Origin: Anaspis maculata
Taxonomy: Eukaryota > Arthropoda > Insecta > Coleoptera > Scraptiidae
Length of the DNA: 64,000 nt
Reading direction: 5' to 3'
Assembly (NCBI GenBank): GCA_949128115.1
Contig: OX421967.1
Location: forward strand, 60,772,855 to 60,836,854
Each line of letters starts with the position of its first letter. Within the stretch, counting starts at the first letter, position 1. Below the pieces are notes generated by a model, which saw only the letters and a list, made by a program, of their open reading frames with translations, was not told the origin of the DNA and did not search any database. The position numbers were made by a program, and so were the translations under genes. This document shows, one piece after another, positions 26,122 through 35,514 of this stretch.

Positions 26122-27190
26122 TACAGGGTGGCCCAACGAAAACTGAACAGAGGAGTTTTCGGGCATTTCACATAATTTTTTGGGAAAAAGCTCAGACAGG
26201 TCGATTTTTATATCGAGGGGGACATCTGAAACATACATTGGCAAATTTCTATCTTCAGCCCCCTCACCCCTACCTACCTCAACTTTAGAAGCTCAAATGA
26301 CACCATCTACTTTGCGGTACATCAAATCAAAGAGAATCAAATTCTTTTTCTGAAAAAAATATTTTCAAAACTTTCAACCCCACCTAAATTTCTCTGACTG
26401 TCCCATTTTATATCCTCGACCCCTCAATTCTCTTCAATTTAATCAACGTCATCCTAAATAGCATCTAAGGAGAAAATTTTCGGTGGAGAAAAGTGTTACC
26501 CAAATCTACCCCTTTCCTCTCCCCCACCCCAATTTCAAAACTTAATAGACACCACCTACTTTGTGATACATCGAATGAAAGGAAATTGATTTCTCTTTCT
26601 GAAAACAGTTTTTTTGAAATTTTCAACCCCTCTCCTGATAAATTTAACATTCGGAGTATTTTAGGGAGAAAGGGGGCTTTTTGAAAATTCTTGAAATATT
26701 TTATTCAGGAAGCGAATTCAATTCCCTTCGATTTGATGTATCACAAAGTAGGTAGTGTCATTTTAGATTTTAAAGTTGAGGTGGGGGAGTGAAGGGGTGA
26801 ATTTGGGTGGCACTTTTTACACAGAAAATCTTCTCCCTCGATGCTGTGCAGGATGACGTTGACTGTACTAAAGAGAATTGAGAGATCAAAAATATTACAT
26901 TGGAAACTCTGACAATTTTAGGGAGAAGGGGGGTGGGGTTGAAAATTATAGAAATATTTTTTCAGAAAGAGAATTTGATTCCCTTCAATTTGATGTATCG
27001 CAAAGTGGGTGGTGTCATTTGAAACTTCGAAGTTTGGGCGGGTGGGGGTGAGGGGGCTAAATACAGAAATCCGCCAATGTATGTTTCAGATGTCCCCCTC
27101 AATATAAAAATCGACCTGTTCGAGCTTTAAAAAAAATGAGGTGGAATGCCCGAAAACCCCTCTGTTCTGTTTTCGTTGGGCCACCCTGTA
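26122..27190. mobile_element. Fold-back element 3, about 1.07 kb
   Basis: It begins TACAGGGTGGCCCAACGAAA and ends TTTCGTTGGGCCACCCTGTA, with TA on each side (26120-26121 and 27191-27192). The arms pair in order: GGTCGATTTTTATATCGAGG with its mate near 27095, GAAACATACATTGGC with GCCAATGTATGTTTC, and CACTTTGTGATACATC-type with GATGTATCACAAAG. The centre is near 26660. Arm similarity is lower than in element 1, suggesting an older copy. No transposase frame exists. The shared TACAGGGTG ends and TA flanks place it with elements 1 and 2. Confidence 0.86.
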
Positions 27191-27861
27191 TATAGAAAAC
27201 ACAAACGCAAAAAAAAATTAGGTAATAACTCTTTGGAAAACCAAATACGATCAAAAGCTCAAAAAAGTGTGGAGATATTGATCTACGCTTTTCGAAAATA
27301 TGAGGAAAAAAATTCTGCGATTGGTTCTCTTGAAATGACACCTTGCTGAAGTTATGTCATTTTTGCAAGGCTTCCATTGCCACTCTGTATATTGTATATA
27401 AGGTCAACCATCAAGCGATCCAAGATGGTGTATTGTAGTCAAAAAAATACTCTGTCGAGCATCACGAAAATTTCCAAAATCGGGCAATTTTTTCTCCAGG
27501 TATCCTCATTTTAACCGAGGCTGAATTTGGGGGTGGTCCATCTCAATTTTTGCCCAGTTTATTTTTGAAAACCTGGTTTTCCTCAAAGGAAATCAACATT
27601 TGTGATTTTGAAGAATAATTGAATGAACAGGAATAGGTTTCAAAATGAATTTTTTTTGAATTCATATTTGTTTTGTCTTATTTGACTTTTTATGATTCAT
27701 AATAATTTACTTTTTGTCGCGACTGAATCAATAAAGTGTTGCCATTGGAATACTTGCATTTTACGGTTTTTCAATGAAGTTGTTGAAATACGTAGTGCTA
27801 CGAGCGGCCATTCCGTGCATTCGGGTAAACACGCGATCTTTCTGTATTCTTCCACTCATCA
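27191..27861. other. Intron segment, no gene recognised
   Basis: AT-rich intronic sequence. CCACTCTGTATATTGTATAT near 27380 weakly recalls the fold-back termini but has no partner. Nothing else is identified before the LTR-like sequence. Confidence 0.5.
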
Positions 27862-28318
27862 TGTAGCGGTATAGATCACAAGAGCGGTGCTCTGGACGTT
27901 TCCAGAAGTATACGCGATGGCTTGGCATTGGGAACCTTCAACACTCGATCAAGGCACATCTGTCCACTTTGGCGGAGGTGCAGACATTCCGGAGCCCACG
28001 GGAAACACGCGGAAGGGGTGTGATTATTCAGGAGTGGTCTAGAAAACCATATGCCGGGCCACTATGGAAATTGCTGGAGGATGATGGAATGCCCGGGAAC
28101 GCTAATCGGAGGCATATAAAAGCACCGTCCTCAATGCGACAGTCAGTATTGAATTGGAATGCGAAGTGGTAGCGAGCGGATAAAAGCAAAGTACCTGCGA
28201 TATATTTCCAAGTAGATAATTGTTGGCGTGTATTTATTGTAGTACGCAGTAATAAACAGTGCGTGTTTTGGAGCGATCGTCTCAATTATATTCAAACTCG
28301 TATGCGAAATACGTAACA
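27862..28318 (+). mobile_element. LTR-like sequence (possible solo LTR)
   Basis: The segment begins TGTAGCGGTATAG and ends ACGTAACA, fitting the TG...CA ends of retrotransposon LTRs. It contains promoter and polyadenylation signals in LTR order: CATATAAAAGC (TATA box, 28115-28120), a CAGTCAGT-like initiator about 25 bp downstream, and AATAAA at 28251. Composition is GC-richer than the surrounding intron. No internal gag/pol coding follows, so it would be a solo or rearranged LTR. No clean target-site duplication is visible. The assignment to Gypsy or BEL type cannot be made. Confidence 0.5.
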
Positions 28319-28386
28319 GTATGTATTGTGTATTTTAAAATATGGAGGTTGTATTTTATATTTCTGGATTTCTTGGTTTTCCAAAA

Positions 28387-28650
28387 TACGTATTTCGCGT
28401 ACAGTTTCGATTATAATCGAGACGATCGTTTTAAAACACACTGTTTATTACTGCGTACTACAATAAATACACGCCAACAATTATTATATTACTACTTGGA
28501 AATATCGCTGAGACTATCGCTTTCTATCCGCAGTCTATCACTTCAAATCCATAACTACTGCGTAGGCTGAGGATGGTGCTTATATATGCCTCCGATTAGA
28601 GTTCCCGAACTTTCCATCGTCCTCTAGAAATTCCACAGTAGTCCGGCATA
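28387..28650 (-). mobile_element. Inverted, truncated copy of the LTR-like sequence
   Basis: Starting at TACGTATTTCGC this is the diverged reverse complement of the 3' 270 bp of the preceding LTR-like unit. Shared pieces include GAGACGATCG, CACTGTTTATTACTGCGTAC, AATAAATACACGCCAACAAT and ATATGCCTCCGATTAG. It stops at CCGGCATA, matching about 28050. The pair is inverted around an approximately 70 bp spacer. Confidence 0.8.
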
Positions 28651-28689
28651 TAATAATAAAATGTCTTTATTCAGAAAATGGTTTCCCGA

Positions 28690-29815
28690 TATGGTTTCAG
28701 AGCCCCTTTTTCATTGTTTCAGTTTTCAAAGCTCTTGTTAGCTCCTGTGAGTCTTTATGTGTTGGTTGAAGTCCCATAGAACCCTCTTTGTTTCTCCAAG
28801 TATCATTTGGAGCCCTAGTGAGCCCTGCCAGGCCTTCTCGCGAAGGAAGGATAGGGCGATTAGAGCCCTATCCTTCCTTGTGTTCTACATCAAAGCATTT
28901 CAAGCCCTGCTGAGCCCCCTTGTATCTTCAAGTATCGTTTGGAGCCCTATTGAGCCCCTTTTCGTCTTCAATTATCATATGCAGCTCAGGAGACCCCCTT
29001 CTGATTTCTCGAAGATTCTGAAATCTCAGAAAGCTCTTTTGTACTTTCTTGGGTTTCTCAAAGCCCTATGTGGTCCCCTGGTGTCCTCATGTTTCATTTG
29101 TAGCCCTACCGAGCCCCTTGTCACAATGTGCTGGTTTCTCAAGCTCTAGTTAGCTCCTGTTAGTCTTTTTGTGTTGGCCTGCAGGGACCCGCTCGTGTCT
29201 TCAAGTGTCATTTGGAGCCCTAGTGAGTCCTGCCAGGCCTTCGTCCAATTTTTGGAGGCCTCTGCTCTTTTGTGTCTACGTTGAAGCGTTGCAACCCCAA
29301 GTGAGCCCCCTTCTTTCTTCAAGTATTGTCTAGAGCCCTATTCATATTGAGCCTCCTTGTGTCCTCAACTATTGTTCGTAACCCCAGTGACCCCCCTTCT
29401 GACTTATCGATATTTCTGGCATCTAAGACATCTTCCTTGTGCCTTCTAAAGTTTCTCAGAGCCCTATTAGGCCCCCTTGTGTTTTCCTGTGTTATTTGTA
29501 GCCCTGTTGAGCCCTTTTTTACCCTGTTTTGTTTCTGAGTTCAAGTAAGCTCCTGTGTGTCTTCATGTGTTGATCGGAGCCCTATAGGCCCCCTTGTGCC
29601 TTCAAGTGTCATTTGGAGCCCTAGTGAGCCCGTAATGCATTTTTGTATTACTCGAAGCTCTATCTAGCCTTGTGTCTACATTGTGGCGATTTGAGCTCCG
29701 CTAGCCCTTTTGTGTCTTGAAGTATCGTTGGGGGCCCTAGTTGGCCCTGTCAGGTCTTCTTGTGATATTAAGAGCCCTATCCGCCCTTGTGTCTACATTG
29801 TAGGATTCCAAGGCA
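28690..29815. repeat. Diffuse GAGCCC repeat, about 400 bp long-period units
   Basis: The motif AGCCCTAGTGAGCCC and variants recur every 50-80 bp with linkers such as CTTGTGTCTTCAAGTATCAT. A longer period is marked by GCTCCTGTGAGTCTTTATGT at 28740, GCTCCTGTTAGTCTTTTTGT at 29153 and GCTCCTGTGTGTCTTCATGT near 29550, a spacing of about 400 bp. Units are well diverged. The open + strand frames in this region are repeat translations. Confidence 0.85.
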
Positions 29816-30149
29816 ATGGCATATCTTCACATTATGTTCTTTTTACTGAAGAATCTTAGAAAATTAAGACTACATAAAGCCTATCTATTGAAGACGTCCT
29901 CATCAATAAATAGACTCATGCCCTTTTTTAGCGATACGACTAAGAAGTAAATATCTACTTGTACCCTTTTAACAGAATGCGAGTGCGTGAGAGGTTTAAC
30001 TTAACCTTACTTTGCTCACTTCTGTGTCAACTTCGCCCGTTCGTCTCTGGTGTCAGGAACCTAGTTTATTAGTTTAGTACATTCTTGCTACATATAAAAA
30101 TGCCGAAAACCAGGGGGGGATTCCGAAGATTTCGTCATATCACTACCAA
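29816..30149. other. Intron segment, no feature recognised
   Basis: Unique AT-rich sequence between the GAGCCC repeat and the ACGTT array. Nothing is supportable in it. Confidence 0.5.
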
Positions 30150-32610
30150 CAGCCCAGTAAACACATATTGGGTTTTCAAACGTTCAATTAACGTTTGACT
30201 GGTTTCATTTAAACGTCTTTGATTTTGATTGGAACGTGTGTGTCTAGTTAAATCTGTGGACGTTTGATAAACATCTTACTTTTCACATCTAAAAAACGTT
30301 TAATTGGCGGCAAAAGTTCACCTACGTTGAAAATACAACGTCTTTTTTACGGCTAATATAGAACTACTTCAAATCAGCTGAAACTTTTAGTTTAATTTTG
30401 GATATAAAGAAGACGTTTGAGCCACGTTACCAAAGAAGCTCTATTCCAACGTAATTTGTAATGTTTATAATACGTTTGCACTCTTTGACTCCAATAAAGA
30501 GCGTTTTCTATTCGTTTTTTTCAAGATGCATTTTGAACGTTTGATTTTGTCCGCTTTATTGAACGTTGTATTGTTCACGTTTCCAAAGATATATCCACGA
30601 ACGTTCAATAGGGATCCAATAGACGTTCAATCCCTCAATAAGAAAGTCATAGGTTGGCATCAAAACGTTTTTATTTGGTTGATGATGGAACGTTTCCCAA
30701 CGTTTAGTGAGTCCGGTTAGTTTTAGGTGAATAGAAGACGTTCGAACAACGTTGAAAAATAAACTCTATTTAGTCGTTATCTGTAATGATTATAAGCGTT
30801 TGGACTGTTTGACTTCAATAAAAAACGCTTTTTATTTTTTTTTTCAAGATGTATTTTGGACGTTTAATTTGATTCACTATATTGAACGTTATTTTTTTTC
30901 ACGTTTTTGAAGATATATTCCCGAACGTTTAATAGGGATCCAATAGACGTTCAATCCCCCAATAAGAAAGTTATAGGTTGGCATCAAAACGTTTTTATTT
31001 GGTTGATGATGGAACATTTTGCAACGTTTAGTGCGTACGGTTAGTTCTGGGTGAATAGAAGACGTTTGAACAACGTTGAATAATAAACTCTATTCAGTCG
31101 TTATCTGTAATGATTATAAGCGTTTGGACTGTTTGACTCCAATGAAAAACGCTTATTATTTTTTTTTCAATATGTATTTTGGACGTTTAATTTGATTCAC
31201 TATAATGAACGTTGTTTTTTCACGTTTTTGAGGATATATCCTGGAACGTTCAATAGAAATCCAATAGACGTTTAATCCCCCATAAGTTAGTCATAGGTTG
31301 GCATCAAAACGTTTTTATTTGGTTGATGATGGAACATTTCGCAACGTTTAGTGCGTACGGTTAGTTTCGGGTGGATAGAAGACGTTCGAACAACGTTGAA
31401 AAATAAACTCTAATCAGTCGTTATCTGTAATGATTATAAGCGTTTGGACTGTTTGACTCCAATAAAAAACGCTTTTTATTCTTGTTTTTTCAAGATGTAT
31501 TTTGGACGTTTAATTTGATTCACTATATTGAACGTTGTTTTTTCCACGTTTTTGAGGATATATCCTCGAACGTTCAATAGGGATCCAATAGACGTTCAAT
31601 CCCCCAATAAGAATTCATAGGTTGACATCAAAACGTTTTTATTTGGTTGATGATGGAACATTTCGCAACGTTTAGTGCGTACAGTTAGTTTTGGGTGGAC
31701 AGAAGACGTTCGAACAACTTTGAAAAATAAACTCTATCAAGTCGTTATCCGTGATGATTATAAGCGTCTGGACTGTTTGACTTCAATAAAAAACGCTTTT
31801 TTTTTTTTTCAAGATGTATTTTGGACGTTTAAATTGATTCACTATATTGAACGTTGTTTTTTCACGTTTTTGAAGATATATCCTCGAACGTTCAATAGGG
31901 ATCCAATAGACGTTTAATCCCCCAATAAGAAAGTCATAGGTTGACATCAAAACGTTTTTATTTGGCTGATGATGGAACATTTTGCAACGTTTAGTGCGTA
32001 CGGTTAGTTTTGGGTGGATAGAAGATGTTCGAACAACGTTGAAAAATAAACTCTATTTAGTCGTTATCTGTAATGATTGTAAGCGTTTGGACTGTTTGAC
32101 TCCAATAAAAAACGCTTTTTATTTTTTTTTCAAGATGTATTTTGAACGTTTTATTTGATTCACTATATTGAACGTTGTTTTTTCACGTTTTTGAAGATAT
32201 ATCCTCGAACGTTCAATAGGGATCCAATAGACGTTTAATCCCCCAATAAGAAAGTCATAGGTTGGCATCAAACAATTTCTATTTGGTTGATGATGGAACA
32301 TTTTGCAACGTTTAGTGCGTACGGTTAGTTTTGGGTGGATAGAAGACGTTCGAACAACGTTGAAAAATAAACTCTATTTAGTCGTTATCTGTAATGATTG
32401 TAAGCGTTTGGACTGTTTGACTCCAATAAAAAACGCTTTTTATTTTTTTTCAAGATGTATTTTGGACGTTTAATTTGATTCACTATATTGAACGTTGTTT
32501 TTCTCACGTTTTTGAAGATATATCTTCGAACGTTCAATAGGGATCTAATAGACGTTCAATCCCCCAATAAAAAAGTCACAGGGTGGCATCATAACGTTTT
32601 TGATGCGTAC
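30150..32610. repeat. ACGTT-rich tandem array, about 320-323 bp units
   Basis: TCAAGATGTATTTTGGACG or a variant occurs at about 30521, 30844, 31167, 31489, 31809, 32130 and 32450, a period of 323 bp and then 320 bp, giving about seven units. Each unit carries roughly nine ACGTT or AACGTT motifs, for example GACGTTCGAACAACGTTG, GAACGTTCAATAGGGATCC and CAAAACGTTTTT. The first 350 bp (AAACGTTCAATTAACGTTTG) is a divergent unit rich in the same motif. Unit similarity is highest in the last copies. Confidence 0.92.
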
Positions 32611-33282
32611 GATTTTTCCACATAGATCCCTACTCACTTTCTACGTAACATAATTATTACCAATTTTTTCAAACTAAGTTTGATTTTGTTTTACTCAATC
32701 GTTGTTTTACTTGTTGATCATGTTTATCAACAAAAGTCCCCTTATCTTTCAATTTTTCATGTCCCTGTCAGTTTTGTAACACTTATTCCGGGACACCGTG
32801 TATACAATGCCTGTATCAAGAAATGGTTAATAAATTTATTCTATTCTATCCCATTCTATTCTATGATTCTGCCGATATTTTCGCCGCCATAATGAAATTC
32901 CCGCTCAAATAACGATAGAACCCTAATTAACATCTTGCGTTCGCTAATCCTTCAGAAAGGAAGTGCGCTACTGAGCCTCATGCCCATGAGGCATATTCGT
33001 TTGTTATTGTTATGATGCGAGTTTACAAATACACGTTTACGTAGCGAGCTTAGTCAATATGCGACATGGCGAAGAGCACCGACCCTTTGCCGCCTTTTAA
33101 TAGGCAAAGCAAGACCCCTCAGTAGCCGGCGCCTCCACCATGTCGTGTATAGCGTAAGCTTGTCAATTCTAGTGGAAAAGGATGATTACAAGGGTCATCA
33201 AGACCTTCTTCTAGGAGTAGTTTATATGATCATTGTACCACTGAAGCCTTATAAAATTATTGACATGTTTCATTCTTTGCAG
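32611..33282. other. End of the ZAD gene intron, with retroposon-like tail and structured segment
   Basis: TTCCGGGACACCGTGTATAC followed by AATAAATTTATTCTATTCTA (32785-32865) looks like a degenerate element end with a short TTCTA simple repeat, as at the tail of some non-LTR retroposons. At 32970-33145 several inverted repeats are stacked (reported separately). The intron closes with CATTCTTTGCAG at 33282, a good 3' splice site. No exon is recognised in between. Confidence 0.5.
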
Positions 33283-34215
33283 GATCTATACATCTCAAGC
33301 CAACCGGGAATCTGCAAGACCTGCCTGAGCCTCTTCGAGAGCTTCTACAACTTCAAGAACCGCTGCCTGGCCACCGAAGAGCGCATCATGGCCTACACCA
33401 AAAAATCCAAAATCGACAAGGTCAACCTCATGTGCGTCGTCCAGAACATCGTGCAGATCCCGCAGGAATTCCCGCAGGAGATCCCGCAGGACTTTGACGT
33501 GGACGCCGAGGACGAAAGCGAAGACGTCGTCGTCATCGACTTGAAAAACGAAAACCGCCTGCTGTCTTGCAACAAATGCTCTTTCGTCACGATGGAAAAG
33601 GCCAAGCTGATGGAGCACAAGTGTTTCGTCGCCATCGTCGCCAGCGAAAAGTACAAGTGTCCCTATTGCGACTACTACACGCTGAAGCGCCAGCGGCTGT
33701 CGAAGCACATCAACTCGAAGCACATGCAGATCATGACGCACCACTGCCACCTGTGCGATTTCAAAACAAACGACGCTTCCAGTCTGCAGCGCCACCACAA
33801 GACGGTGCATCCGCAGCCGCCGCCGGTCATGGAGCTTCCGCAGATGATGCCGCTGCAGTTCAACGAGGCGCCGTTGCAGTTCGCCGACGGCTTCCAGGAG
33901 CTGCAGGTGCACGACCTCCAGATGCACGATCTGCAGGGTTTGCATTTCGTCGAGCCGCAGCCGCAACGCGCCGTTTTCAACTGCATGCTTTGCGAGTTCA
34001 TAGGCGCTTCCGAGTTTTCGCTGCAGAGGCACCGGACGACGGTCCACGGCCCGCAGATCCAGTACTGCGAATTCTGCCCGTACCAGACGAAAGACAAAAG
34101 CAACTTCCGCAAGCACATGTACATCCACAGCGAAAAGCCTTTGAAATGCAGCTACTGCGCGTACAACTGCGTCAGCCCCTACCAGCTGACCAAACACATC
34201 AAAAAAAGCCATTAA
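33283..34215 (+). CDS. ZAD-C2H2 zinc-finger protein, exon 2 (rest of ZAD plus zinc fingers)
   Basis: The exon joins exon 1 in phase 0 and gives a 356-residue protein. GICKTC (Cys57, Cys60) supplies the second ZAD zinc pair, followed by the typical FESFYNFKNRC helix. An acidic linker lies at about 116-132. The C-terminal region has a degenerate finger (Cys142, Cys145, His158, Cys160) and five C2H2 fingers: 172-193, 201-222, 280-301, 308-328 and 335-356. A Q/L/H-rich linker of nearly 60 residues (223-279) separates fingers 2 and 3. The last two fingers are joined by an SEKPLK linker, close to the consensus TGEKP. The protein ends at the final histidine, followed by TAA. It is probably a DNA-binding nuclear factor; its targets are unknown. 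An open frame upstream of 33283 is intronic read-through. Confidence 0.95.
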   Translation, partial: DLYISSQPGICKTCLSLFESFYNFKNRCLATEERIMAYTKKSKIDKVNLMCVVQNIVQIPQEFPQEIPQDFDVDAEDESEDVVVIDLKNENRLLSCNKCSFVTMEKAKLMEHKCFVAIVASEKYKCPYCDYYTLKRQRLSKHINSKHMQIMTHHCHLCDFKTNDASSLQRHHKTVHPQPPPVMELPQMMPLQFNEAPLQFADGFQELQVHDLQMHDLQGLHFVEPQPQRAVFNCMLCEFIGASEFSLQRHRTTVHGPQIQYCEFCPYQTKDKSNFRKHMYIHSEKPLKCSYCAYNCVSPYQLTKHIKKSH

Positions 34216-34232
34216 TAGCATAGGAACTAAGT

Positions 34233-34238
34233 TTTAAT
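34233..34238 (-). terminator. Candidate poly(A) signal of the transporter gene
   Basis: ATTAAA on the minus strand, 80 bp past the transporter stop codon, is the commonest variant hexamer. No AATAAA lies closer. Use of this site is an inference. Confidence 0.35.
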
Positions 34239-34274
34239 CTCTGTAATCCGCATGTGTATCATTAACGATATATT

Positions 34275-34280
34275 ATTAAA
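34275..34280 (+). terminator. Candidate poly(A) signal of the zinc-finger gene
   Basis: ATTAAA on the plus strand, 60 bp past the zinc-finger stop codon. It lies beyond the opposing gene's candidate signal, so the two 3' ends would overlap. Confidence 0.35.
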
Positions 34281-34317
34281 AATCACAATTATCACATTCA
34301 GTAGCAACTACGCAATA

Positions 34318-34935
34318 TCATCGGTTGTTGTTCATGAGAGTTTCGCCTTCGCTCTTCCTTTCCTTTGCCGCTTCGCTCTTCCGCGTTTTCGTACCACCAA
34401 TGTACATGTTGTTGTATCTAAAGTAGTCTTGTATGTCGCTCAGTCTGACTCCGTGCGTTTCCGGCAGCAATATGTAAGCGTAGACCAATCCGGCTAAGGA
34501 AATAACGGCAAAGAACCACTGCAGACCGGCCACGCCGCCGAACAAGTCTTTCAAATCGTTGTAGCTCTGCACGGAAGCGAACATGATCAGGTAGGCGGAG
34601 GAGAAGACGACGCTGTGGGCCACCCCGCGGATTTCGATCGGAAACAGCTCGGCCGTCATCGTCCACGGGATGGAGAGCAGGCTGACCATGGAGGTGACGA
34701 CGTACAGCAGGATGGTGGCCACCGGCACCCAGTTCATGGTGGTGCTGCCGTCTTTGATCCAGTAGGTGTACAAACCGGACACGAACATGCAGACGGCCAT
34801 GGCGAGGGAGCCGTAGAGGATGAGCGTCCGTCTGCAGAAGGTTTTGAGCATGTAGGTGTTGACGATGGACATGAAGAAGCGGACGCCGCCTATCAGGATC
34901 GAGCAAAAGTACGGGTCCATGTCACTTCCCACTTC
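34318..34935 (-). CDS. Facilitated trehalose/sugar transporter (Tret1-like), last coding exon
   Basis: This exon encodes residues 281-485 of the assembled transporter, covering TM8 to TM12 and the C-terminal tail. The acceptor is TTCTGTTCGCAG|GAAGTGG, joining FFQ to EVGSDMDPY in phase 0. Diagnostic MFS sugar-porter motifs are AELFPIEIRG (E-x2-P-x3-RG, between TM10 and TM11) and PETHGVRLSDI (the PETKG-type motif after TM12). Trehalose/hexose transporters of this family move sugar across the plasma membrane by facilitated diffusion. The cytosolic tail is long and charged (KTRKSEAAKERKSEGE). It runs tail-to-tail with the zinc-finger gene. Exact substrate cannot be read from sequence. Confidence 0.93.
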   Translation of the reverse strand, partial: EVGSDMDPYFCSILIGGVRFFMSIVNTYMLKTFCRRTLILYGSLAMAVCMFVSGLYTYWIKDGSTTMNWVPVATILLYVVTSMVSLLSIPWTMTAELFPIEIRGVAHSVVFSSAYLIMFASVQSYNDLKDLFGGVAGLQWFFAVISLAGLVYAYILLPETHGVRLSDIQDYFRYNNMYIGGTKTRKSEAAKERKSEGETLMNNNR

Positions 34936-35514
34936 CTGCGAACAGAAGCAAATTATTTATTCATAGAGCAGGAAACGTGTTGATGGGTTATGGAAATGAT
35001 CAGTTTTTGAGGCCGCGAGAAACTTTTTTATTTGTGCAAATTTTTATATACAAGCTGTCCCACTCAAAGCTGTTTCCCTCTTCGTGTTCTCGAAATATTT
35101 TTGTCATTTGAAAACTTTTCTCTATTGGTTTTCAATGAGCTTTTCGAATCTGTAAAATATTTTCTTCACGTCAACAAGATACAGGGCGGTACAAAATTAT
35201 TGTCTTCTACGTAACAACCCGATTATTTCTTCAAGTATGAACAAATGTATCAGTTTTTGAGGTACGCGAGGAACTTTTTTATTTGTGCAAATTTCTATAC
35301 ACCCGCTCACAGGTGTTCCCCTCTCCATTTTCTCTATTCTTGAAATATTTGTGTCATTCAGAAACTTCTTTATCGAGTCTTCCATGAGCTTTCCAAACCT
35401 GTAGAAACATTCCCCTACGTGAACAAAATACAGAGCGATTTAAATGTATTTTCTTATGTAGCAACTTTATTCTTTATTTCACTTTTGATGGATCCTTTCA
35501 AGCCGAATACAAAA
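34936..35514. repeat. Two diverged copies of a roughly 250 bp repeat in the transporter intron
   Basis: ATCAGTTTTTGAGGCCGCGA near 35000 and ATCAGTTTTTGAGGTACGCG near 35250 each begin a unit. Each unit continues with ACTTTTTTATTTGTGCAAAT, a TATACA...CTC segment, a TCTATT/GAAATATTT region, and ends AACAAGATACAGGGCG or AACAAAATACAGAGCG. Only two copies occur, immediately before satellite B begins. Their origin, element or tandem duplication, is not clear. Confidence 0.7.

Noticed and set aside
28757..29538. Hydrophobic-looking frames (130 and 70 codons) in the GAGCCC region
   Set aside because: They follow the repeat words and have no conserved start or domain.
33145..33282. Upstream extension of the zinc-finger exon to an ATG at 33145
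   Set aside because: The extension encodes no ZAD first half and is followed by a good acceptor at 33282; exon 1 at 22459 supplies the missing CRTC pair in phase.
33295..34223. Long antisense frame (308 codons, minus) and a shifted plus frame (218 codons) over the zinc-finger exon
   Set aside because: Both are shadows of the GC-rich zinc-finger coding sequence; neither has recognisable domains, and the true frame has a complete ZAD and five C2H2 fingers.
34418..34983. Alternative frames of 122 and 162 codons across the transporter exon
   Set aside because: The frame with the MFS motifs (AELFPIEIRG, PETHG) is the real one; these are shadows on the same or opposite strand.
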